In this document: piece after piece, positions 24,729 through 35,708 of the stretch
How positions within the stretch are numbered: position 1 is the first letter of the stretch
How the letters are laid out: each line of letters opens with the position of its first letter
Source: Porpolomopsis calyptriformis
Lineage: Eukaryota; Basidiomycota; Agaricomycetes; Agaricales; Hygrophoraceae
Direction of reading: 5' to 3'
Length of the DNA: 64,000 nucleotides
NCBI GenBank assembly: GCA_951640195.1
Contig: OX621166.1
Coordinates: 2,348,501 to 2,412,500 of the forward strand
The notes under the pieces: model-generated
Told to the model about the DNA's origin: nothing
Seen by the model: only the letters and a program-made list of their open reading frames with translations
Database searches by the model: none
Translations under genes and position numbers: made by a program

Positions 24729-26638
24729 ATGCCACCCTATCTTTCCGGCCTCAACCAGCCTCTGTGTGCCTTACCTTCCGGAATCATAGGACAAAGCTCT
24801 GGAGTGGCCTCCCTACCTGCAGGATGGAACATGCATATCGCGGGGGAGAACATGGCTCAGCGCCTGTCCAACGATCCTACGATGATGCAACGGCTGGCTG
24901 ACAACTTTCGAGGGTTTTTAGCAGAGTTTGACCAACCTGCAGATCCATTTATAAACTCTTACCTCGAAACATGCGTTGGGCCATGGGATACAGCCCTTCG
25001 AAACCAGCTCATCGGCTCTGGTGAGATCATCCGAGAAAGTGAAATTTCCACATTGCATTCGATGACAATCATGAGCCTTATCCCGAAACTCTTCAATGAT
25101 CTGGTTGCTAGACATCCCAAGTGCGAGCAATTGCGCGAGAAACAAATCACCCTTTCCTCTTCCCTCAGTGGTGAACCTCGGGGGTCTGGGACAGTCGACA
25201 GGTGTTTCTCGCTTGAGGAACCTCAAGGGCTGTCGATCAAGTGCTGCTGGTTCGACGATAAGAATCTAGCTGTGATCGACAGGCACCAAGAGAGGATCTT
25301 AGCACATGTGGAATCAGGACGGAAGCTAGTATGGCAGGAGAATCCAAGGCCGCCTATGAAGCTTCTGGTGAAGGTAGAGTTCATGCCTTTTTGCTTTGGC
25401 GGTTTCGGTTATTGGACACCCTTTTTCGCCATGTAGGGTGCGTACTACACAGGAAAACTGAAGGTGGAATATGGCATTTATTCAACTTGGCAAAACTCCT
25501 TCATCCTGCGGCTTGTCAAAACACCCTCAGGGGACATACCCTATCTCGCATGCTCCGAAATTGCCGCTGCAGGACAGCAATCCTCTGCAAATCTCATTCC
25601 AGCGATTTTCTCCATAATCTTTCAAAAATGTGTATCGCAAGGATGGGTGGAATACCCACATCTTGAAATCCCTCCGTTGAATCCCGCTGTCTCAATTCCC
25701 GACAGTGAAGGCGATGAGGACGATGATGTAGGAAACTTGCAAGATGAAAATGATGGTGACTCTTGGGATGGTTCGAGCTATCAACCGTCATCGTCGGGTG
25801 GTACAGGGTCGTCGCCTTACGCTTCTCCTGATTCCAAAGGGAAGAGGGTAGCTCGCCAAGGGGTAAACGCCCAACACGTCCCCAAGAGACAAAGAGAAGT
25901 ACACTCGAAGCCAGTGAGCCTGTGTTCTTCTGCATTGACACGCTGGTGTCTGACAAACCTCAGTCAACACTACAATTCCGCTCGGGTAACAATGGCTGGA
26001 AGCAAGACTTTAAAATCCAACCCATAAGGGGAGATTCTACCTTGAGGCATCTGACGACGATGGTTGGGAATCGTTACATCGGTTCTGGAGACCTAGGGAG
26101 AGTTTATCGCGGTGCTGGGCCGGACGGTGAAGTTATCGCTATCAAGATTGTATCCACAGAAGACCGCGATAGGTTGGAGCGCGAGTGGCGAATGTATGCA
26201 AAGCTGTCGAGACGAGGACTAGATGGCTGCGTCATTCCTCGATGCCTTGGCCTTTATGAGCACAAAGACTTCGCTGTCTTAGTCACTGAATTTGCTGGAA
26301 TCAGCATCCGCGAGATTGGTGCTCTCGAGCTAAGTGACCGGCAAGTTATCCTTCTCACTTATTCCTGATTTGCTCAGACAAGATGTGTTGTGCACAGCAA
26401 GAAGGCCATGAATCTTTTCAAGCGACTACATGATTATGGTTTCATTCATGATGACCTGCGTTCGAGCAATATACTGCAAGCGGATAACGGATCAATGAGA
26501 TTGATTGATCTGGAAAGCGTGAGACTACACAGATGCCCAGCCGGGAAAAGAAAGGGTGGCTTGTTGAAGACAGCGTTGGGGTATAAATGTGCCGAATTGC
26601 TGAAGGCGGCCAAGTACCTGCAGCTGGTTCGATTCTGA
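24729..26638 (+). CDS. Atypical protein kinase-like protein with unknown N-terminal domain
   Basis: The N-terminal ~330 residues (24729 to about 25700) form a conserved-looking globular domain that I do not recognise, split by an intron at about 25375-25437. An acidic and Ser-rich linker follows with two basic clusters (KGKRVAR, PKRQR) that could be a nuclear signal. After an intron at 25915-25964 a small kinase fold begins: glycine loop GSGDLGRVYRG, AIKIV lysine, an EREWRMY helix, a catalytic loop HDDLRSSNIL and LIDLESV. DFG is thus replaced by DLE, and HRD by HDD, as in fungal kinase-like groups related to LPS/ABC1-type kinases. The intron near 26340 has no good GT donor; a GCAAGT donor with an ACAAG acceptor gives a sensible join. 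The start could also be the ATG at 24831. Substrates are unknown. Confidence 0.72.
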
Positions 26639-26890
26639 AGTCCAATGGTCTTGCACTGTTCAAATACATATATGTCGGTACACCCTGAGTGAAAATCGAA
26701 AATCTGATCCTCATCAGCTTCCCCACGTCAGGTAGTTCGTTCCGCACAAGCATTTAAGAACATACAAGTGTCAATGAAAATCAACATGTTACGATCCTTT
26801 GCAAAGAGGTGCTAGCTCCAGGAACCAAGTTGTTCAAACTAAAACGATATATTGGGACTAACGACCCGTAGGATTTAAGTACTAAAATGG

Positions 26891-28984
26891 TCAAAACAGA
26901 TCAGGGTGCGTGAATGCGATGTGTTGCAGGAGAAGATTGTCCTCCCAGCTAGGAATCTCGTTGGGTATGCCCCAGGGCATCTTGCGCCTATCTGCCGGCG
27001 TCTCGACTGGTGGAGGATGTGTGGGAGCCCTGACCCACTCCGGATTGACCCCCCAGTTCGTATAAAACTGCTCTTGGTAATCCCAAAAGGGCCTGAATGT
27101 GAGCATCTCAGCGACCGCCCTCCAAGCGCTATCCAGTGCCCCCTCCACCCAGGCATGGCGTACGCTGATTGCTTCACCAGCGAAGTGGAGATGGCCATCC
27201 GCGGCGGGGTTGTTGAGGCTCGTATAAAGACTTTCAAACTTTCCGGGCCCAAAGAAAGCAAAGGCGCCTTTTCAGGGATGGGGAGGACGGCAGTAAGGCG
27301 AGATTCACCATCAAAGGGAAGAACTTTGCTTACCCATGGTGTATGGATCGCGAGACCAATCCCATCCCATACAGTCAATCAACTGATCGTGCAAAAACTC
27401 GATTTCAAGTCTGTGAAGGTCAGCGAGCTCCCTTAATATGAAGTCTACGAGGATTTTGCTGTCGTTCCCAATGAGTGCACCCATTCTTCTGGCGTCCTCC
27501 GTCCAGCAGTAGCTTGCAATAAGAGTCGTAGTTTTCGCTCCCAGAGCATCTCCGAAGGAGGGATAGACCACAGTACGCAGTGGTCGATCTGTGTACGTCT
27601 GTCCTCCAACAATATTGAGGGGGCTTCCATCCAAGTTGGTGGTAAGGGTCCACCACGCAGTTTTGAACTGCATGCCGACCTTGACGGACGGGCCGTAGTC
27701 CAACCCACGCAACGCGTTGGATTGCATCGGAGAGAGTTTAGCTTTGCTGAGGTCGATAATGCGGAGGACTGGTAGAGGGATCGTCGAGATGACATGTGAG
27801 AATGAACGGGGGCAATCGCCTGCAATCACATTCATACCCCCTCCTTCATCAAGAGCTATGGAGGTCACCCGGGAGTTGAATGTGATAGCTCCTGGATTAC
27901 GGCTGAGGATATATTTCGACATGCAATTTGCAATCTCCCATGAGCCACCACTGAAATTATCAACCGGATGCAATACTTTAGTAAGATCGTTTGTTTAAAC
28001 ATGAGAAGTACCGACTCTATGCAAAACCAATGTGTCGGAGGCGGGTTTGGTCCTGGCTGCCAGCCAAAGGCAATAGATTCTAAAACAGTCTCGGACAGAG
28101 CGCGATCGTACCAGCCTGTAGACTTGTCAAAAGTCTCACACCAGTTAACCACATCTGTTGGGAGAGGATTGTTGGGGAGGTTGAGGCTCGGGCTTGGCAG
28201 GTATTTGATAGACATATAAGCGCGAGTCGAATAATGGTCGAATTGCATCATATATTTCCAACCATCTGAGCCGCCGGTCTCCAAGTCATCCAGGAGGAGA
28301 CGTGCGAAAGGATCAATAACATCGTCGGTAATTGCTTTCGTGCCAGCAGAGATGTACCGCTGCGCGTTCGTGTTTTGGATCACCTGATTAGCTTTGAAAT
28401 TCTCGGGAGGCACCACATTTTGCCGTACGGTGACATGGTTGTAGTTCAACAAGGTATTGTTGTTTCCTGCTCCTTTGAAGTAGAATGGTTTGAGCTTCCT
28501 CTTGAGGGCGATGTCGCCAGTATTGAGAGGTTCGTACTCGAAGAGATTGAACAACCGATTCATTGCAGGGATTTTAGGAAATCGCATAGCGCCAACATCG
28601 AAATAATTGTAGGGTGCTCCAGTTTGGTCCTTGAACTGGTGGGTGAAAAGTCTTCCTCCTACTCTATCCCGAGCTTCGATGATGTGATATGGGATGCCGA
28701 GATCTTCTAGGATTAAAGCCGTATACAAACCACCCACTCCTGTTCAACACCGATGTTGTCAGTGGACGACCAATCGATTTAGAAGAGTACTCCCCTGCGC
28801 CAAGAATTCCAACGGGATCCAAGGGGACGCCAGAGGGCCCATGTTCCGAAAGCTTGTAATCACCCAGAGTTCTCAATCCAGGAGGAATATTGAAAGGGAT
28901 GGGCTCCAGCTTCGCATTGAACCGCTCAATCAAATTGCGTCCATGGAGTGCGTATGGGTCGTACGTCCACGGGGAAGATGACAT
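26891..28984 (-). CDS. FAD-dependent amine oxidase, L-amino-acid-oxidase-like
   Basis: The product matches fungal L-amino-acid oxidases of the amine oxidase superfamily. It has the dinucleotide site GILGAGVGGLYTA followed by an acidic strand end (HIIEARDRVGGRL), the block YFDVGAMRFPKIPAM, DNFSGGSWEIANCM, ISTIPLPVLRI, and the C-terminal FAD block HFAGEAISVRHAWVEGA. The family deaminates amino acids to keto acids, releasing ammonia and H2O2. No signal peptide is seen, so the enzyme should be intracellular. The first intron (28740-28794) lies inside the GxGxxG motif, and its expected donor reads GGGAGT, not GTGAGT; every other boundary I followed is canonical. The gene converges on the kinase gene (252 bp apart) and is divergent from the trefoil-vWA gene. 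Confidence 0.86.
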
Positions 28985-29325
28985 TGGGAAAGTAGATGGA
29001 CTCTGGTGGATCTACAAAGGTTTGTCTTTCGATTACTCGTTATACGGAACTATCACGCTTATAAGCCTTCGATAGGGTGAATGTTGAACGATGCTCAAAC
29101 TTTTGAGATCTTAAAACAATTAAACCCCCATTTATGTGACTATCGGTGTCTTTTATAGTTTAATCAAGAAAAAATGCATAAGAACCCCAAATGAGCGTGA
29201 GTATCGGTGTTTTCTTCCACAGGAACCTTGCGTCGTGTTGATCTGATAATGGGGACACAGGGGGAGGGCACTTAAGAGCTCTCTGAGTAACTCGGGCATT
29301 GCTTCTCTTGCATTGCATCGACACG
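28985..29325. promoter_or_regulatory. Divergent promoter with imperfect direct repeat
   Basis: This 341-bp spacer separates the starts of the oxidase and trefoil-vWA genes. It holds two copies of an approximately 30-bp element about 60 bp apart (around 29121-29154 and 29181-29214). Their best conserved part is TATCGGTGT preceded by GTGA and an upstream AACCCC. Both copies face the plus strand. A role as a binding site shared by the two genes is inference. Confidence 0.45.
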
Positions 29326-31370
29326 ATGACATACCTACCTACCCCAGGTGTCGATGGCGTATATCGTATCAAGGTTCTCGAACAAAACCTCTACATAGAA
29401 AGCATTACAGGCTCTGTCCCTTGGCTGAAGCTTGCTCCCCTCTCGCCGTCCAACAATAAACAGAAGGTGGGTTACAAAATGCTATATGGAAAACTCAACT
29501 CATTGTCATGATCCAGTGGAAGCTCACACGAGTTCCTGGACAAAGCAGCATCTTTACGATCATTAGTGTCGAGGACCAGTATGGGGTCACCTACAAGAAG
29601 ACCGAAGAGAGTTATTGGGGACATGGATTTCCCTTTCCTCATTACGGTCCATCTCAGCAGTGGTCGATTCTCGAACGAACCAGTGAGGGGAAAACGTTCT
29701 CCAAGTAAGTCTTGACAGTCCACGCTGGCGACGCTGGTGCCTAAGCAATCAACACACAGAATAAAGTTGAAGGGTGATTCAGACTGCTTCGATTCTAGTG
29801 ATTCCACCGGAGCCAATGCCGTTGGTCTCAGTCCTACTTTTCACAAACTTTTCCTAATATATATTTGTGTTCGCAGGTCCACTTTTATCCTGACAGTGCC
29901 AATAGAGTCTGTCCTCTGCCATATTTCGTTTGGTTAGTTGGGTAACCGTTCCAAATTCACAGTACACAAGCCCCAAACAATGCTATGTTTTCGAGTTGCT
30001 GCCAGCCACTACTGCAGCGCTGTAAGTGCTTTGATTGTCCGGCAGTTCGGCCGCGCTGAAAAAAGACACATTTAGAGACATTGTATTCATTCAAGATGCC
30101 ACTGGAAGCCAGCAACCATATATCGACAAGTCGCGGGACGAAATTGGCCAGATATGTACTCAACTTGTAAATGCAGGAAACTTCGCCCCCGCCGATCTTC
30201 GATTCGGTCTTATTACGTTCCGCGATCACTCCCCTCAGGACGACAGCTTTCTCACACAGTCCTATCCCTTCACATCTGATTTTTCGCTTGTGCAAACGAA
30301 TCTGGCTGCCGTAGTGGCAACCGGAGGCGGCGATGGCCCTGAAGCTCAAAGTGATGCACTAGCCGATGCTTTGGCAGTCGAGTGGAGGGATGATGCAACC
30401 AAAGTCGTGGTACTCATTACAGATTCGCCACCGCACGGTATTGGCGAGAGTAATGATGGGTTCCCTAACGGGTGTCCACTACGTAATTAACTATTTGACC
30501 TCATAGATCTGACTAACTGATGTCTGTACAGAGACTGATCCACTGCGTTCTGCAACAAGAATGGGTGATTTTGGCATCACTCTTGTGCGGCACATTCCCC
30601 GACATCTCATGATGAAGGCTAATGCCAATAACAGTTTGTGATTGCATGTGAGCCTGCGCTGAGCCAGGAATATACGGTAAGGATGCGAGACCACATTATT
30701 CGTCCGATTTTTCATGAATTATCTAGAGAACACTTGATTTTTATATCGGCTTGACTGGCAAGACTGGGTAATAGTTCATTCACCGCTTAGAATGAAATCA
30801 CAATTCATCAATTTGAACAGAGGAAAAGTCTACCCTCTTGGCCAGGGAGAGGCATTATACGATCGCATTATCGGTGGAATCTCAGAGACAATCGACGCAG
30901 AAGCACTAGTCGCCAAGTATCAAAATGATATTCGCATCCAAGCTAACACTCAGAATCTCAACGCCAAGGATATTTCGAAAATATTGCACCGTGATTTGGC
31001 AGGTGCAGGTGTTCAACACAATACCTTCGAGATCGAAGATATCTATGAATCGGATGAGCAAGGCCACCGGAACGCGCAGATATGGTTGAATGCTGATAAG
31101 CTTGAGGATGCAAGGCCGAATATTCAGCCAGTGACGTCTTTGCTTCATTACTTACACTTAGCATCATATTAACTCTTACGAAGGTCCAAGGCAATCGTAT
31201 CAAAGAGAGATACCTCTCTGGCGGGCAGCTGTCTCTGTCGACCACCTTGAAGAAACAGCCGATCAGTTTAGCTCAGGTGAGCGACTTAATTTGTGGCTAG
31301 GTATATTGTGACAGTATCATGTCTGCGTCAGGTTGAGGGTGTGGTACGAAAGAGTCTCATGAGGGGGTAA
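29326..31370 (+). CDS. Beta-trefoil (ricin-B type) - vWA fusion protein
   Basis: Exons 29326-29466, 29517-29704, 29760-29820, 29877-29927 and 29963-30021 encode about 166 residues with three trefoil subdomains, each closed by a QxW-like motif (NKQKWKL, SQQWSIL, PKQCYVF). The frame would stop at a TAA at 30023, but that TAA lies inside a GTAAGT donor. Splicing 30022-30075 (54 nt, CTGAA branch site, TTTAG acceptor) joins it in frame to DIVFIQDATGS, the MIDAS start of a vWA domain. The vWA part has no ATG of its own and shares its intron positions with the second copy downstream. Intracellular vWA domains of this kind bind partners through a metal site; trefoils usually bind glycans or proteases. 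No signal peptide is seen. The exon 4/5 boundary is uncertain (35-nt intron). The fusion is likely but not proven. Confidence 0.7.
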
Positions 31371-32187
31371 ATCACAATGTTACGGCTGTATGGGCATGTA
31401 GGAAATTCGCCACTTGGAACACCGAACGATGTGAAGTCGTCAAACATGTAATCATTTTTGTCCTCTATGGGCAAGGTGGAAGCGGCAAAACAAGGACGAT
31501 ACCACCACTTCGGGATCCGAACGTTCAACACCAAAAAGTCTGATTATCCTGAAAACTTGACGTCCAATAACGGTGTTTTTGGTGTGCTCCATCTTCACGT
31601 ACCCAATCTGGTGCTGCAATTACCATTAAGCAACTCTGCTTGATGTAGACACCCCCAAATTTCCAAGCCAATGAGGCCGTTGCGTGAGAGTAAAAACACT
31701 TTGACCCCATAGATCAAGGTGTAACTCTGCTTATCGGTCTATATCGGACAATCTCGAAGACAGCCATTTATGGTAATGGCTTTCAAGTGCTTTATTGCCA
31801 AACCAAGCAGGCAATCTGACTTTCGGTTCGCATCGTTCAACTAGTCATCGACAAGACACCCCTCGTTTTGTGATAATCGCAATCATCGATATGGGTCAAC
31901 CCACGAGCAAGGAAGATCTAAAGTGTATCCTCACTTTGGCTTTCCACATGGTCATACGATTGGAATAGTCTATCATACTCGAGTGTAGATCCATCCGGCC
32001 TGGAAATGGCAGCACTATTCTTATTCTGGCCAGCGGGAAAACATGAGGGGAAAGGAAAGTCAGTGCGTGATATTATATTGCTTAAACTAAGACCTGCATA
32101 AACAGGGTCCTTGGTCGCATTTTTAACCCTTCCCTTCACTCAAACTTCTGCACGAATTTCCTCAGTAATCAGCCATATTGAAACGCG
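31371..32187. other. Intergenic region, no gene recognised
   Basis: This 817-bp stretch between two tandem plus-strand genes shows no recognisable coding sequence. It should contain the 3' end of the trefoil-vWA gene and the promoter of the DyP-vWA gene. Confidence 0.45.
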
Positions 32188-35100
32188 ATGGAAGACATTG
32201 AATACTCCCTCAGTGTTTTCAAACACCTTAGACACCGTGCAATTGTGCCTCTCCTTCTGGCCCCCTCGAAACCAGCTCAGCTCCGCGCTTTGGCCGCTCA
32301 AGACCTGCCTGATCTGTCCAATGTCCAAGGAGACGTGATCTACCTCTTTCCCAAGGTCAGCCTTGGCGGTCCAATGCCCTTTCATAGACATTAACATTGT
32401 GGTACACTCTGCTTCCCAGAATGCCGAGAACTTTATCTTCTTTAGAATCAACGACGCAAGATCATTCAGGAAGGCCCTCGGCTCTTTCAAACCCACAACC
32501 TCTGCAGATGTGCGGGATAACGTGACCTCAATCGCTAACGCGAAAGCAGAGGCTCATTATTCAGGCAAAGTCAAGATAATCCCATTAGTGCAGACCCAGG
32601 TTGCATTCAGCCGTACCGGGATGAACTTTCTTGGAGAGAAAGAGGCCACAGGAGACTTCCGCTTTGACAATCGTGCAATGAGGGATGATAAAACGTTTCT
32701 TGGTGATCAGTCAAACTGGCACGATCCTTTCAACAAGACAAACGTTGACGAGGAGAATGGGTCGGTGACTGACGACGAGGGATCCGTGCATGGTGTTTTT
32801 TCCGTGGCAGGAAGTAGTGAGTGCCAATGTTGTCAATAGAAAAGCAGATGCAGTAGTTAACGCACATCTATTGCGACCTCACCTCGCAAAGGTCCCAACA
32901 TATGTGAAGATGGTACAAGTGCTATCACTGATTTATTTGGGTCATCGATCACTGTCACCGTAATAAGAGGGAGGGGTCGTCCTGATCCTTTCAAAGGGAA
33001 AGAACATTTTGGTTACGAGGATGGTGTCTCCCAACCTGCTCTGAGGTGAGATTTGATAACTTTGGTTGAGGTCCTTGTCGACAACCTCTAGCAGGGGTGT
33101 TACTGTTCCCCACAAGGGACAAATTCAAGTCGATCCTGGGGTTATTATCATGGGCTATCCGGGTGACCCCATATTCGACGATCCGGATCCCAACTTACAA
33201 CGCCCATCTTGGACGAAGGATGGGACGATCATGATATTCAGGAAGCTGGAGCAATCTGTCGTTGAATATGATGCTTATCTTGCGGAGAATGGACCTCGCT
33301 GGCGCGAGTTTATCCCTGACGGACGAACAGATTTAAACTTGTCCAATCAGGAGGGCGCCGATCTTTTTGGGGCTCGCCTATTTGGGAGGTGGAAATCGGT
33401 GTGTTTCAGGATGGCCTTGTACACAAGTCAGCAAGGCTTACCAATTTTATGTTCATGACAGGGTGCCCCCCTCGCTCGAGCTCCATTTCGTGATGATAAA
33501 GTTATGGCGGTCAATCCTGACGAGAATAATGACTTTGACTATGTGGTTCGCAACAACCCAAAAGTTTCGTCAAGGGAGCCCAGCAACTTTTACTGCCCAT
33601 TTACTGCCCATACACGTAAGATCGCACCCCGCAATTTGGATCCATACATCAAATCTAGGTTCCTTGAGTCTGGCTCGACTGTGCGAGGGGGGATTCCATA
33701 TGGCCGAGAGGTGTAGTGTGAATTAGATTCTGTATGCTGTCCTACGTCCTAATCGCGGGTGGGACAGGTTACAAAGCAAGAGCGAGAGGATGGGAAATCA
33801 AGCGATGAGGAAGACCTCAAACGCGGACTTCTGTTCCTTTGTTATCAGTCCAGCTTAGACTCAGGGTTCGTTCGCCAGACGGTTGGATACGCTGGAAATG
33901 ACTACTTTCCAATGACGTCTCTGTTACCGCGGAAACACGGAAAGTGACTACGCGACTGTATGCGTCACTAAGGATTGAACTTTGTTTCTTCAGGTCAGGA
34001 CCCTATTATCGGAGGTCCCCCACCAAAGGGTTCCCCTTCGGAGCCCAGAACTGCAACATTCATCGATGCTCCACCTTCGTTACAAACTGGTGACCCGGTC
34101 AACCTGCTGCTTACAGGAAGGACAGGTGAAAATGTAGAGGTGTCTGGATTCGCCAACGTTTCAAACAAAGGGGCCCGGCCACCACCTGGAGTACCACAAC
34201 AGTTTTTCGTTACATCGAGAGGCGGAGAATACTTCTTCGTTCCTTCAGTTTCAACGCTGAAAACATGGGCAGGTGAGGGGAAGTCTGCCGGACTGTGAGA
34301 GGCCATTCATCCCTCCAACGCGTCAATGATGTTGAGCTAACACCTCATAGCGACATCATATTCCTCCAAGACGCGACAGCAAGCATGCAAAAGTACATAG
34401 ACCAAGCGCGAGATGAGATCAGGCACATATGCGATACCATTGTTGCCTCTGCTGAATGGGAACCAGAAGATCTCAGAGTGGGGCTTGTAACGTTTCGTGA
34501 CCACCCTCCACAAGAATCCAACTTTCTCACCAAGACTTATTCCCTTACTTCCGATGTCTCATCAATTGAGCGGAATTTGGCTAATTTAGTATCCAATGGG
34601 GGTGGGGATTCACCCGAGGCTCAAACTGATGCTTTAGCTGAAGCTTTGGATGCCGATTGGAGGGACGATGCAACCAAGATTGTTGTGCTTGTTACGGACT
34701 CACCACCGCATGGTATTGGGGAGGAGGGTGACAAGATCCCTGACGGATGTCCACTGCGTAAGTTCCAAGTTTTGACTTCATTGATCTTGGTGTTTGACGG
34801 TCGAGCAGAGCATGATCCCGTACGTATCGCAACCCGACTGGGTGAGAATGGCATCACTCTGGTATGACTCTCCTCACTGCATCTCATCTTGAAATCTAAC
34901 AACAATAGTATGTAATGGCGTGTGAACCCACTCTGAGCAGGGACTTTTCGGTGAGCACATTGCGGTGGTGTTTTATATCAATTGTAAGATGATGGTATCA
35001 TGCAGAGGCCTCTTGATTTCTACACAGGCATCGTCCAGAAGTCAGAGTAAGCTTTCAAATAATTACCGGTATCTTGTTCTGCTCAACGTATCTGGATCAG

Positions 35101-35573
35101 GGGAAAGCTCGTGTCTCTTGCCGATGTGGAGGCATTATCCGACCTTATTATCGGCTCAGTTTCTGACACGGTTGCTAGCGAAGAATTAGTCACCAGTGTT
35201 AAGGACTCCATTCGCGCGCAAGCTGCCAAGAACGTAAGCTTCGAAGACATGAGCAAGGATTTATTCGACCGTTTCACGGCCTCCAACGTTCAACTCAATA
35301 CATTTGTCGTTGAGGATATATACGAGGACAAGGAACAAGGCCATAAGAACGCGAAAGTCTGGTTTGAGGCTGAGAAGCTCGACGCTGCCACGAGAGCAAA
35401 GATTCAGCCGGTAAGTTTTTTCTCATAATGCGCCCATCGGTTGGTTGACCCACGAGTCTTGCAATCAGGTAAAAGGCTTTCGTATCAAGCAGAAGTATCG
35501 CAATGGAGGGATTCAGTCGATGAGTTTGGTGACACAACCCGTTAGTCTTGACCAGGCGCGTCACCTTTCGTAA
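32188..35573 (+). CDS. DyP-type peroxidase - vWA fusion protein
   Basis: The first part is a dye-decolorising peroxidase. It shows DLSNVQGDVIYLFPK near the start, the signature FGYEDGVSQP (GxxDG with the catalytic Asp), the proximal heme His in CPFTAHTRKIAPR, the distal Arg in VRGGIPYG, and the end block GGEYFFVPSVSTLK. DyP enzymes use H2O2 to oxidise dyes, lignin-like phenolics and other donors. The frame then stops at 34298. Directly after it is a vWA frame (DIIFLQDATAS) open from 34277 but without any ATG. A phase-2 intron at 34283-34350 (GTCTGC donor, CTAAC branch, CTCATAG acceptor) joins the two in frame. The rest resembles the vWA part of the upstream gene closely (SPPHGIGE, DFYTGIVQK, VEDIYEDKEQGH). 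No signal peptide is visible, so the enzyme is probably intracellular. The weak donor is the main doubt about the fusion. Confidence 0.74.
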
Positions 35574-35708
35574 ATCAGTCGTCCACACAATATTGACGTG
35601 TATCTTGAAAGGTTAAGAGTGTTGTAAGAAGGTGTTTGATGAGGAGACAATGAATTAACAACGATAGCTTGCCCCACTCTTTTACGAATCGAGTTTTGTA
35701 TATTTTTC

